This document shows, piece after piece, positions 1-8,182 of a stretch of 10,011 bases of DNA. Numbering within the stretch: the stretch's first letter is position 1; every line of letters starts with the position of its first letter. Under the pieces are notes generated by a model that was not told where the DNA came from, did not search any database, and saw nothing but the letters and a program-made list of their open reading frames with translations. This stretch comes from Ruminococcaceae bacterium UBA7135 (lineage in GTDB: Bacteria; Bacillota; Clostridia; Oscillospirales; Ruminococcaceae): contig DKXD01000166.1 in NCBI GenBank assembly GCA_002492075.1, positions 11,051-21,061 of the forward strand, read 5' to 3'. Made by a program: the position numbers and the translations under genes.

Positions 1-63
1 AAGCCGCACGCAGGCGCGTAACGGCGGGGCGAGCCGCGCTGCGGTTCAAGACGCGCTGTGCGC
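1..63. other. GC-rich stretch after the phosphoribosyltransferase fusion gene
   Basis: These 63 bases follow the stop codon of the fusion gene on the minus strand and are much richer in G and C than the other intergenic gaps. GCGC-rich segments can pair imperfectly, but there is no T-run, so I do not call a terminator. Two minus-strand frames are open to the edge, with no convincing start codon or ribosome binding site. Confidence 0.3.
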
Positions 64-2181
64 CTAGTTTTTGATGATCCCTACCGCCTGGTAGCACGTA
101 AGGGGATACTCGCGCACGGGCACGCTTTTTTCCTTGGCAAGCTCCGCAAGATGCAGCGTCAGCGGGTTGTCGAGCTTTCGCAGCAGAATAAGTTCGGGGG
201 TTCGGCGAAGTAAAACGCGCGTTGCCTCTCCGATACTCGGCTTTACAAGGTTGAGGTCGGAAACGCCGAACTCTTTGGCAATGCGCCGAGTTTCTTCCAG
301 ACCGTCTCCCGCGGGAGCGGCACACTCGTTCGGAGAGTACGGCGGCAGCTTTTCAAACTCGCGTTCGATAGCGTCTATGAACTCGTAGGTCCTGTCGTAG
401 GGAGCAAGCTCGCCGAAATATACAGCGCCGTGAAAGTCGCCGGGGAAAATAATATCATCGCGCAGAACCGTGCGTGAAAACAATCCCGAAACGACGCTGT
501 TAAGGCAGGAGCAGGGAATGAACACGTCCTCGCGTGTGCCGTAAATATCGCAAACGGAGGCGGGGTCGGCAAGCACGGCGGGGCGGGGGTCTATCTCGGG
601 AAAATCGCGGAGCGCCTCGGCAAGCTGCCGAGTTATCGCGCCCTTGCCCGTCCAGCCGTCAACGAATTGTATGTCCTTAGCGGAATGACGAGCCAGGATA
701 TATTCAAGCGCCGCTTTGTCTATTCCGCGCCCGCGTATTATAGACACGGAATAATGCGCCGCCGAAATGCCGTGGACACGCTTTAAATAGCGTTTTATCA
801 GAACGCCGACGGGAGTTCCCGCGCGTGCGAGCGATACGATAACGACATTTCGTCCTTTGGAACGCAGTATCTGCTCCGATACCGAGCGCACTGCCAGAGC
901 GGTCTGCCTGCCCCACGTTTTCAGCCCCGTTTCGTAGAGCCAAATGTATTCCGCGCTCGGAACGAATTCTTCGGGGAGCAGCTCGCAGTAGTGAGTGCCG
1001 CCATGTAGCAGCTTTTGGCGTTCCTCGGAGGACATCGGGGTTATTTTTCCCGTAACGTCCTTCAAAAGCAGTATGCAGTCCTCTTTTTTCAGCGATGTTC
1101 TCATATCGCGTCCGCGCCAGCTCACAAAAGCCACTCGTTCTCCGCCGCAAGCTCCGCAAAGCGCCTTAACAGCGGGGTCGTCGGTACTTGCGTTCGCGTC
1201 CGTTATCACTATCGAAAGGTCGCTCTTTACGGAGTTGTATAGATAAACGGTTCGTTCTTGCTCGTACAGGCTCTGCAGAACGGAGCGCGTCTTTATCGGG
1301 TAATTGCCGGCGTCGGACGGGAGTATGGGACTGCGAGTAACGCCGTGAACCCGCACGTCAAATCCGCGTCGGCTGAGCATATTGCCCAGCACTATCGGCG
1401 GCAGACAAAGCTCCTCCGTGCCTATCACCTCAATGGTCCTGACCCGCGCGAGAACGTCCTCCAGACGCTCTGTGATCGTTTCGCAAAGCCGCTCACATTC
1501 CTTAAAATATTTGGCGCAGGGAACTCCCTCGCGAATATCATACAGCGAGTTCAGCTCTATGGAAATATCGGGCGCGCTGCTGACTGTCGGTTCATCAGCG
1601 GAGAAAGAGCCGGGGAAATCCGTTTCGGTTATCATATCGTATGTATACTTTGCGTACACCTCTATACCGATATCGCCGAGAGCGGCAATGCTTTCGCGGC
1701 TCGCCGCGAATACGTGAACCGTTATCCGCGCCGCACACGTCTCGCGAAGCCGCTCCGCAAGCGCTTTTACGGTATTTCCTGTGGTAAGCTCGTCGTCAAT
1801 GATAAAGATGTGCCCGAACCTCTCAACATCAATATCACCGCGTTCGCAGAGCTTGTGAACGGGCGCATGGCTGTGCGATTCCTCAAACGAAATATACTCT
1901 CTGTATTCCGGGAGCCGTTCGCGGGTGGTGCTTATCAAAAAACAGCGTTCCCCAAGCGCGGACGCCGCTAAAGCGCCGATACCCACAGCGGTTTCGGCAA
2001 ACACTATTGTCAGACATTCCCCCTTGGGATATATTCTTTGCATCTCCCCGCCCATTTCGGCGCACAGCTTTACCGTATCGCGCGGGTCGGAGGGAGTATG
2101 TTTTGATTGCGCCTTGTTTACTATCAGATAATTGCGGCGGGGGTTGTTTTCGCGTTTGGCAAGACTGAGGAAATCGTTCAT
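64..2181 (-). CDS. PRTase_2-TRSP-StiP/PRTase_1-Pelota fusion protein (Ter-associated biosynthetic type)
   Basis: This 705-residue cytoplasmic protein appears to be a fusion of two proteins usually separate. Residues ~15-200 are a phosphoribosyltransferase of the PRTase_2 type: FAETAVGIG (61-69), the ESHSHA motif (101-106) and a PRPP-binding loop IIDDELTTGNT (127-137). Residues ~210-355 form a TRSP domain, with its name-giving VTRSP at 281-285. Residues ~364-615 match the StiP/PRTase_1 family (LLKDV, GGTHYCELLPEEF, SLARAGTPVGV at 450-460, FVDGWTGKGAI at 506-516). Residues ~640-705 match the Pelota-like RNA-binding domain (KPSIGEATRVLLRR at 647-660). In Ter-linked clusters these domains are proposed to make a nucleoside-like metabolite; the true substrate is unknown. 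StiP is often labelled a cysteine protease, but the motifs here fit a phosphoribosyltransferase. The ATG has GGAG six bases upstream. The gene follows the PHP gene by 51 bases and is probably cotranscribed. Domain calls are from memory of the families; boundaries are approximate. Confidence 0.85.
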   Translation of the reverse strand: MNDFLSLAKRENNPRRNYLIVNKAQSKHTPSDPRDTVKLCAEMGGEMQRIYPKGECLTIVFAETAVGIGALAASALGERCFLISTTRERLPEYREYISFEESHSHAPVHKLCERGDIDVERFGHIFIIDDELTTGNTVKALAERLRETCAARITVHVFAASRESIAALGDIGIEVYAKYTYDMITETDFPGSFSADEPTVSSAPDISIELNSLYDIREGVPCAKYFKECERLCETITERLEDVLARVRTIEVIGTEELCLPPIVLGNMLSRRGFDVRVHGVTRSPILPSDAGNYPIKTRSVLQSLYEQERTVYLYNSVKSDLSIVITDANASTDDPAVKALCGACGGERVAFVSWRGRDMRTSLKKEDCILLLKDVTGKITPMSSEERQKLLHGGTHYCELLPEEFVPSAEYIWLYETGLKTWGRQTALAVRSVSEQILRSKGRNVVIVSLARAGTPVGVLIKRYLKRVHGISAAHYSVSIIRGRGIDKAALEYILARHSAKDIQFVDGWTGKGAITRQLAEALRDFPEIDPRPAVLADPASVCDIYGTREDVFIPCSCLNSVVSGLFSRTVLRDDIIFPGDFHGAVYFGELAPYDRTYEFIDAIEREFEKLPPYSPNECAAPAGDGLEETRRIAKEFGVSDLNLVKPSIGEATRVLLRRTPELILLRKLDNPLTLHLAELAKEKSVPVREYPLTCYQAVGIIKN

Positions 2182-2232
2182 TTATTGCTCCGATCTGGTT
2201 TGATTTGTTCGCGTTTTTGCTCTATATGGGAG

Positions 2233-2937
2233 TTACTTCTTAAAGCTCCCCTCAAGCGGTATAACAGAGCCGTTTTTTATCTGCCTGAGATAATCCGTCG
2301 GCTCGTTAATTCTTTCGGGGACTAAAATGCCGCCGTTTACTATCTGCTCCGCGTTGTGAGTGTCCGAGCCGCCCGTTTCCGGCAGACCGAACATCGCGGC
2401 GTATGCCTTTGCGCGGTCGTTGTAGCAGTCGTTGCCGCCGAACAGCGGGTCGCTGTTGCGGGTGTTTATCACCTCAACCGCGTCCACATCGTGAGGGTAC
2501 AGGCTTATGTGAGGTATGTAGCTTGCCTCGCGGAAGGGGTGCGCGTGAACTATAAACCCGCCCGATTCTCTCACCTCGTCAAACAGAGCGCGTTCATCAG
2601 CCTCCATAAGCAGATACTCGTTAGCTTTCAGCCACTCCTTGTCCTTGTTGTAGATAAGGAAATCCGCGCCGTTTATCGTCCACTCCACGCCGAAAAACAC
2701 GTCCAGCCCGATTTTCCGTCCCTCCTCGAGAGCATTCTCGTACCCCTTGCAATAAAGGTCTATGCGCCTTTCCCAAGAGAGGTCTTTGGGAACGGTCGTG
2801 CTGGAGTTGAAGAAGTGATCGGTCACAAAAATGCCGTCATAACCCGCCGCCTTGTGTGCCCGAGCCATTTCCGCGCCGGAGCTTGACGCACAGGTGCTGC
2901 CCTCCGATGTGTGCAGATGAGTTTCGTATTTATACAA
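2233..2937 (-). CDS. PHP-domain metal-dependent phosphoesterase
   Basis: This 234-residue protein is a stand-alone PHP (polymerase and histidinol phosphatase) hydrolase, expected to cleave phosphate esters with bound metal ions in the cytoplasm. The metal-ligand motifs are all visible in order: HLH (7-9), TDH (39-41), GVEW with Glu85, HAHP (131-134) and GSDTH (190-194). There is no signal peptide or membrane helix. The start is a TTG at 2935-2937: no in-frame ATG lies nearby, the protein already begins right at motif I, and GAGGAG sits eight bases upstream. It lies 62 bases after polA and 51 before the phosphoribosyltransferase fusion, with no terminator seen on either side, so it is likely part of the same transcript. 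The substrate cannot be told from the sequence. It might dephosphorylate a product of the neighbouring fusion protein (inference). Confidence 0.88.
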   Translation of the reverse strand: MYKYETHLHTSEGSTCASSSGAEMARAHKAAGYDGIFVTDHFFNSSTTVPKDLSWERRIDLYCKGYENALEEGRKIGLDVFFGVEWTINGADFLIYNKDKEWLKANEYLLMEADERALFDEVRESGGFIVHAHPFREASYIPHISLYPHDVDAVEVINTRNSDPLFGGNDCYNDRAKAYAAMFGLPETGGSDTHNAEQIVNGGILVPERINEPTDYLRQIKNGSVIPLEGSFKK

Positions 2938-2945
2938 CTTGTATA

Positions 2946-2951
2946 CTCCTC
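2946..2951 (-). promoter_or_regulatory. Ribosome binding site that fixes the TTG start of the PHP gene
   Basis: On the minus strand GAGGAG lies eight bases before the TTG at 2937-2935. No ATG or GTG is available at a similar distance, so this site selects TTG as the start codon. Confidence 0.75.
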
Positions 2952-2999
2952 GATTGATTATACCTCTTGTTTAACACGTAAGTCCTCGTAAAAGGAACG

Positions 3000-5516
3000 T
3001 TAATGCGTCTCAAACCACGTTTTTCCGCACTTCGCGTCAACAAGCAGCGGCACGGAGAGAGTCACGGCGGACTGCATTTCCTCTTTGAGGATATTCAGCG
3101 CCTGCTGTGCGCTTTCCTCGGGCGCTTCCACGATAAGCTCATCGTGGACCTGAAGTATCAGCTTTGCCTGCGGGAGTTCTTTCTTCAAACGGCGGTAAAC
3201 GCGTATCATCGCTATTTTGATGATGTCCGCCGCCGTGCCTTGGATAGGCGTGTTCATCGCGATACGCTTGCCCAGAGCCTTTACGACCTTGTTTGTGGAA
3301 AGTATTTCGGGAATGAACCGTCTGCGCCCAAACATAGTTACGGCATATCCGTCCTTTTCGGCTGACTGCGTGTTGGTATCCATATAATGCTTAACGCCCG
3401 AGAAGTGCGCGAGGTAATCATCAATATATCGTTTAGCGTCGCCGACTGTCGTGCCGATATCCTTTGCGAGAGAGAACGCGCCGATGCCGTAAACTATGCC
3501 GAAATTTACGGCTTTCGCCTTGCGGCGCAGGTCGGGGTCTGACTGTCCCGCCGTTTTGCGGAACACGCTTTCGGCTGTTTCAGCGTGAATGTCGCGTCCC
3601 TCTTTAAAGGTTTCAATCATCACCTTGTCATTTGAGAGCGACGCGAGAACGCGCAGCTCTATCTGGCTGTAATCGGCGTCGCAAAGTACTTTTCCTTCTC
3701 CCGCAATAAGGAATTTACGAAAATTTCGTCCAAGCTCCGTTCGCACGGGAATATTCTGGATATTCGGCTCGGCAGAGCTTATGCGCCCCGTTCGCGTTTC
3801 GGTCTGCTTGAATGTGGTGTACATTCTGCCGTCACCGGAAACGGCGTTTTGCAGTCCTTTGACATAGGTATTATACAGCTTTGTAAGCTTGCGGTAATCC
3901 AAAATAGGTTTGATTATCGGGCTTTTGCCGCTAAGCTCTTCAAGAGTTTCCGAATCGGTTGAGTAGCCCGTCTTTCGCTTCTTTCCCGCGGGCAGACCAA
4001 GCTCCTCGAACAGCACGACCGAAAGCTGCTTCGGGCTTCCGATGTTGAATTTGTGCCCCGCGATATCACAGACTTCCTTTTCCAGTTCGGCGATTTTCGG
4101 AAGTATTTCCTCGCCGAATTTCGCAAGCCCTTCCGAGTCAAGCGCTATGCCCTCATGCTCCATAGAGGCAAGCACCTCGGAAAGCGGCAGTTCTATCTCG
4201 CGTAAAACTTTCAGCATACCCTGCGAACAGATGTCGTTATACAGCGCTTTGTTAAGTAAAATAAGAGCTTTTACAGGTTCGTTTTTGTCAAGGTCTATCG
4301 AGTATTTCCCGCAAAGCCGTTCCATATCATAGTTTGAAGCGTTTACGTCAAGCAGATAAGCCGCCAAGGTCATATCGAATGTGACGTTTTTCGGCTCAAT
4401 ACCCAATTTTATACACTCGGTAAAAAACATTTTTGAATTGTCTGTGTGTATAGGCTCTTCGCTTTCCAAAATCGGTTTTAGATCGCCCTCAATGCGCTCG
4501 GTATCGCGAAAAACCACAATCTCGCCGTTTAACACAAGCACATTCAGTGCGTCTTTGTCATAAGGCGTTATGTCCGCCTTTATTTCGGTTTTCGGTGCGG
4601 AGTTGTTGATATTCGCGGTTTTTGGGGGCGCTTTTATCTCGGTTTTGGTTCCCTGAACGCCGTCCAACCCCAGCTTCTTTATCGCGGAGTTCATTCCAAG
4701 CTCTTGCAGAATACCCACGACCGCCGATCTGTCGCCGTTTTTTATCTCGTAGTCGTCAAAGTTTTCGGAAACGGGAGCGGTAAGGCATATCTCACCCAAG
4801 GTTCGCGAAAGCTCCGCGCTTTCTTTGCCGTTTTCAAGCTTTGCGCGAACGCTTTTTGTTATGTCTATCTGTGATAAATTGTCGAAAATATACTGAATGT
4901 TGTGATATTTCTGTATAAGGTTCAGCGCGGTTTTCTCTCCTATTCCCGCAACGCCCGGAATATTATCCGAGCTGTCGCCCATAAGAGCCTTGACCTCCAG
5001 CATTTCGCGCGGCGATACTCCGTAAACCTCGTTTATCTTTTCGGGAGTGTAGTACACGTCCTCCTTGTTGGACGCAAGTCGCACGGTGACTTTTTCGTTG
5101 ACAAGCTGAAAGCTGTCGCGGTCGCCCGTCATTATTACACATTCCGCGCCTTGCTCAAACGCGGCCCGCGAGAGCGTCCCGATAATATCATCGGCTTCAT
5201 AACCCTCTTTTTCCGTTATCGCAACGCCCATTGCCCGCAGAATATCCTTGATAAGCGGCATTTGCACCGCCAACTCGTCGGGCATGGCGTGACGAGTTCC
5301 TTTATACTCCGCGTATAATTTATGCCTGAATGTTGGAGCTTTCAGATCGAATGCCGCGCAAATACGATCGGGCTGTTCTTCTTTGAGCAGCTTCATATAT
5401 ATGTTCATAAAGCCAGTTAAAGCGTTTGTGGGCACGCCTTTGGGACTTGTAAGCATACGTATTCCGTAAAACGCGCGGTTCATTATGCTGTTTCCGTCTA
5501 TCAGCAGAAGTTTCAT
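3000..5516 (-). CDS. polA: DNA polymerase I
   Basis: At 838 residues this is a full-length family A polymerase for primer removal and gap filling in replication and repair. The N-terminal 5' nuclease (1-~285) is intact: LLIDGNS (4-10), EADD (107-110), MTGDRDSF (129-136) and GDSSDNIPGVAGIGEKTA (180-197). A low-complexity linker follows with KTEIKA twice (291-296 and 309-314). The 3'-5' exonuclease fold (~320-440) has lost its catalytic acids: no DxE at exo I and no YxxxD at exo III, with only FDMTLAAYLL (380-389) recognisable at exo II. Proofreading is therefore probably absent, as in Bacillus PolA. The polymerase domain has motif A (DADYSQIE, Asp615), motif B (RRKAKAVNFGIVYG, Lys668, Phe672, Tyr676) and motif C (QVHDE, Asp792). 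The ATG overlaps the preceding gene's TGA as ATGA, and GGAGGTG lies five bases upstream, so translation is probably coupled. Confidence 0.98.
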   Translation of the reverse strand: MKLLLIDGNSIMNRAFYGIRMLTSPKGVPTNALTGFMNIYMKLLKEEQPDRICAAFDLKAPTFRHKLYAEYKGTRHAMPDELAVQMPLIKDILRAMGVAITEKEGYEADDIIGTLSRAAFEQGAECVIMTGDRDSFQLVNEKVTVRLASNKEDVYYTPEKINEVYGVSPREMLEVKALMGDSSDNIPGVAGIGEKTALNLIQKYHNIQYIFDNLSQIDITKSVRAKLENGKESAELSRTLGEICLTAPVSENFDDYEIKNGDRSAVVGILQELGMNSAIKKLGLDGVQGTKTEIKAPPKTANINNSAPKTEIKADITPYDKDALNVLVLNGEIVVFRDTERIEGDLKPILESEEPIHTDNSKMFFTECIKLGIEPKNVTFDMTLAAYLLDVNASNYDMERLCGKYSIDLDKNEPVKALILLNKALYNDICSQGMLKVLREIELPLSEVLASMEHEGIALDSEGLAKFGEEILPKIAELEKEVCDIAGHKFNIGSPKQLSVVLFEELGLPAGKKRKTGYSTDSETLEELSGKSPIIKPILDYRKLTKLYNTYVKGLQNAVSGDGRMYTTFKQTETRTGRISSAEPNIQNIPVRTELGRNFRKFLIAGEGKVLCDADYSQIELRVLASLSNDKVMIETFKEGRDIHAETAESVFRKTAGQSDPDLRRKAKAVNFGIVYGIGAFSLAKDIGTTVGDAKRYIDDYLAHFSGVKHYMDTNTQSAEKDGYAVTMFGRRRFIPEILSTNKVVKALGKRIAMNTPIQGTAADIIKIAMIRVYRRLKKELPQAKLILQVHDELIVEAPEESAQQALNILKEEMQSAVTLSVPLLVDAKCGKTWFETH

Positions 5517-6202
5517 TGAAGCACCTCCGTTTGCGGCTGCGGCTGTTCCTGTATCCGATTTTCAGAATATTCGGTTTCTGTTTTGGTTTCCGTTTTCGGT
5601 TTGCAGAGTATTTCCTTGAGTCTGTCCGCAAGCTCCTGCATTTCGGTTTTTGCCGGCGGAAGCACTATTTTAGGTTCATCGGGCATATCGGGGATATTTT
5701 CGGACTGTTCCGAATTAAAGTTCGGCAGCAGTGTGTAATGCTCCCGCCGCAGACACAGCGGAGAAAAGTCCTCGAGGAAGATTTTAAAGTTCGCCGCGAA
5801 AAACGATGCCAACGCGCACAAAGCTGTCACGACAGAGATCGCTCCTACAGTGAAGAACGGTGTTTTTATATCACTAAGCGCGCCGGTGACGAACATAGCC
5901 GCTGCGAATATGATATCTCCGCAGTAAAGCAGGTTTTTTAAAAGTATCATATCGCCGACCGCCAGAAACGCCAGCGCCGTGAGCAGCACTTCGCAGACCG
6001 ACACGGCGATAATTCCCGCGCCCGCGTGCATAGCCGCCGCAAGCGCTATTGAGATCGCCGCCGCTGCGCAATGAATGTAAAAGCACGCACGGATAACACG
6101 ACGAAACTTAGCGGTCTTTTTTACGCGCGCCTCGGCAAAATCCTCGTATATGTTGCCGCTTGTAAAAAAATGCAGCAGCTTGTTTTCGATAGTCTTATTC
6201 AT
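5513..6202 (-). CDS. Membrane protein of unknown function with four predicted helices
   Basis: I do not recognise the family of this 229-residue protein. It has a short charged N-terminus, then four hydrophobic stretches likely to span the membrane (about 38-59, 62-85, 91-108 and 113-137). A soluble tail of roughly 90 residues follows, rich in Pro, Glu, Lys and Thr. The tail contains a predicted short amphipathic helix (EMQELADRLKEIL, 187-199) and ends in KTETKTETE and PQPQ runs that look like flexible low-complexity sequence. There is no signal peptide apart from the first helix. The ATG is preceded by GGGAG at seven bases. The gene starts 37 bases after nadE and its stop codon overlaps the polA start, so it is probably cotranscribed with both and translationally coupled to polA. 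No function is offered. Confidence 0.8.
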   Translation of the reverse strand: MNKTIENKLLHFFTSGNIYEDFAEARVKKTAKFRRVIRACFYIHCAAAAISIALAAAMHAGAGIIAVSVCEVLLTALAFLAVGDMILLKNLLYCGDIIFAAAMFVTGALSDIKTPFFTVGAISVVTALCALASFFAANFKIFLEDFSPLCLRREHYTLLPNFNSEQSENIPDMPDEPKIVLPPAKTEMQELADRLKEILCKPKTETKTETEYSENRIQEQPQPQTEVLQ

Positions 6203-6239
6203 TATTAAGCTCCCGATATAGTTGTTGGGGAAAACGCAC

Positions 6240-8162
6240 TTATTCGTTGTCGGTTATTTCGTCAAGCTCCTTAAGCCAAAGCGCCGCTTGCGCGTCCGAC
6301 GGCATTCGCCAGTCGCCGCGCGGCGAAAGCGTTACCGAGCCGACCTTTACGCCGTCGGGCAGACAGCTCCGCTTGAATTGCTGCGAGAAGAACCGCCGAT
6401 AAAACGTTTTGAGCCATTTCAGGATAGTTTGCTCATCAAACTCGCCCGCGAACGCCGCCTTTGCCAGCCTGAACACCTTTTTCGGCGGGAAAGCCCATCG
6501 TATGCCGTTATAAAGGAAGAAGTCGTGCAGCTCGTAAGGACCCACCAAGTCCTCGGTGATCTGCGATATCTCGCCGTCTTTCGGCGGAATAAGCTCCGGG
6601 GAAACGGGGGTGTTGAAGATATCAAGCAGAACGCTTTTCAGTTCCTCGCTGCCGCAGGTCTGCGCGTAGAAGTAGACGATATGCCGCACCAAAGTTTTCG
6701 GAACGGAGCTGTTCACGCCGTACATGCTCATGTGGTCGCCGTTGTAGGTCGCCCAGCCCAGAGCCAGCTCCGAGAGGTCGCCCGTGCCGATGACCATGCC
6801 GCCGTCCTTGTTTGCGATATCCATAAGCACCTGAGTGCGCTCGCGCGCTTGGCAGTTCTCGTAAGTTACATCATGAATGCTTTCGTCCTGACCGATGTCC
6901 TTGAAGTGCTGCCGCACGCTTTCGGAAATATCTATAACGCGCAGGTTCGTACCGAGTATATTGCACAGCTTCTCCGCGTTGGACTTCGTGCGTTTTGTAG
7001 TGCCGAAGCATGGCATTGTTATCGTGATTATATCGCTGTTCGGGCGGTTGAGGAGCTTCATAGCTTCCACGCAGACGAGCAGAGCGAGACAGGAATCCAA
7101 CCCGCCCGAAATGCCGACGACTATCGTTTTGCAGTTCGTGTGCTCGATACGCTTTGAAAGCCCGTGCGCCTGCATTGTGAGAATATCGCGGCAGCGTTTG
7201 GCTTTCTCGCCCTCCTGTGACGGCACGAACGGGCGCGGCTCGAATTTGCGCGTAAGAGCCGTTTCGCGCGGCTTCATACCGAACCAAACCTCCCGAACCT
7301 CTGCGTTGACTTGGAACGACGTATTGCGCCGCCGTTCGAGCGCCATTTTATGAATGTCTATCTCGTTTATCGTAAGCCCCGTGGTAAACAGCTCGCTTTC
7401 GGCGAGCACCGCGCCGTTTTCCGCTATCATACGTTTGCCGCCGAATACGAGGTCTTGGGTGCTCTCGCCGTCGCCCGCGGAAGCATAAATATATCCGCAG
7501 AGCAATCTCGCGGACTGCCCCGAAACAAGCTCTCGGCGGTACATATCCTTGCCTATCGTTTCATTCGACGCGGAGAGGTTCGCGATTATCGTCGCGCCGT
7601 CGAGAGCGAGTTTGATTGACGGCGGTTCGGGCGCCCACAGGTCCTCGCATATCTCAACGGCAAATTGCAGCTCGGGAATGTCCTCGCACGAAAAAACAAT
7701 ATTTGTTCCGAAAGCGCACAAAGCTCCGCCGATATCAATGGTGTAAAAACCGTCCTCGGCAGGCGCAGCGGTGAATTGCCTCATTTCGTAGAACTCGTTG
7801 TAATTGGGCAGAAACTTCTTCGGCACGACTCCGAGAACATCGCCGTTCTGTAATACCGCAGCGCAATTATACAGTTTGTTGTTGAATACCAACGGACATC
7901 CGACGGTCACAAGCATATCCGAACCCTCGGAAGCCTTCACAATACGCAAGAGCGCCGCTTTCGCGCCGTCAAGCAGCGTTTTTTGATAAAACAAGTCGTG
8001 GCAGGTGTAGCCCGTAACGCACAGCTCCGGGAACACGAGGATATTCACACCCTTGGCTTTCGCCTCTGTCATCAGCGTTATTATCGCGTCGGCGTTGTAT
8101 TCGCAGTCCGCAACGCGTATTTTCGGCGTTGCCGCCGCGACTTTTATAAAACCGTCAAACAT
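6240..8162 (-). CDS. nadE: Glutamine-dependent NAD+ synthase
   Basis: This 640-residue enzyme makes NAD+ from nicotinic acid adenine dinucleotide and ATP, taking ammonia from glutamine. Residues 1-~290 are a nitrilase-fold amidotransferase with the Glu-Lys-Cys triad visible as Glu46 (FPELCVTGYT), Lys115 (PKKFLPNYNEFYE) and Cys172 (VEICEDLWAPEPPS). Residues ~325-600 are the ATP-pyrophosphatase synthetase domain, with the P-loop SGGLDS (352-357), GTGDLSELALGW (459-470) and YNGDHMSMYGVN (473-484). Length and architecture are those of the long NadE form. The frame stays open 67 codons upstream, but the start is placed at MFDGFIKVAA: homology begins there, GGAG lies seven bases upstream, and the upstream codons read through a hairpin and a promoter. 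It is the first gene of the likely nadE-polA transcript. Confidence 0.97.
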   Translation of the reverse strand: MFDGFIKVAAATPKIRVADCEYNADAIITLMTEAKAKGVNILVFPELCVTGYTCHDLFYQKTLLDGAKAALLRIVKASEGSDMLVTVGCPLVFNNKLYNCAAVLQNGDVLGVVPKKFLPNYNEFYEMRQFTAAPAEDGFYTIDIGGALCAFGTNIVFSCEDIPELQFAVEICEDLWAPEPPSIKLALDGATIIANLSASNETIGKDMYRRELVSGQSARLLCGYIYASAGDGESTQDLVFGGKRMIAENGAVLAESELFTTGLTINEIDIHKMALERRRNTSFQVNAEVREVWFGMKPRETALTRKFEPRPFVPSQEGEKAKRCRDILTMQAHGLSKRIEHTNCKTIVVGISGGLDSCLALLVCVEAMKLLNRPNSDIITITMPCFGTTKRTKSNAEKLCNILGTNLRVIDISESVRQHFKDIGQDESIHDVTYENCQARERTQVLMDIANKDGGMVIGTGDLSELALGWATYNGDHMSMYGVNSSVPKTLVRHIVYFYAQTCGSEELKSVLLDIFNTPVSPELIPPKDGEISQITEDLVGPYELHDFFLYNGIRWAFPPKKVFRLAKAAFAGEFDEQTILKWLKTFYRRFFSQQFKRSCLPDGVKVGSVTLSPRGDWRMPSDAQAALWLKELDEITDNE

Positions 8163-8169
8163 AGCTTTT

Positions 8170-8173
8170 CTCC
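8170..8173 (-). promoter_or_regulatory. Ribosome binding site that fixes the nadE start
   Basis: GGAG on the minus strand lies seven bases before the ATG at 8162. It supports the 640-residue form over the 707-residue open frame that begins at 8363. Confidence 0.65.
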
Positions 8174-8182
8174 AATTATCCT

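Noticed and set aside
30..63. A possible tRNA T-arm (GGTTCAA) in the GC-rich left edge.
   Set aside because: The bases flanking the loop do not form the required five-base stem, and no other tRNA arms are visible.
1258..1971. A 237-codon plus-strand open frame opposite the phosphoribosyltransferase fusion gene.
   Set aside because: It is antisense to a confidently identified gene, has no start signals and reads as low-quality Arg/Ala-rich sequence.
2957..2962. A TATAAT on the minus strand just before the PHP gene as a separate promoter.
   Set aside because: There is no -35 match 16-18 bases upstream, and a start about 7 bases downstream would fall inside the ribosome binding site.
2233..5516. 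The PHP protein as a separate proofreading subunit for a PolA lacking 3'-5' exonuclease.
   Set aside because: PHP domains do proofread in some C- and X-family polymerases, but this protein is a small stand-alone phosphoesterase with no polymerase-binding feature, and PolA without proofreading is normal in Firmicutes.
6222..7157. A 311-codon plus-strand open frame opposite nadE.
   Set aside because: It lies wholly antisense to a gene with clear catalytic motifs, has no ribosome binding site or recognisable domain, and its Arg/Val/His-rich composition is typical of a shadow frame.
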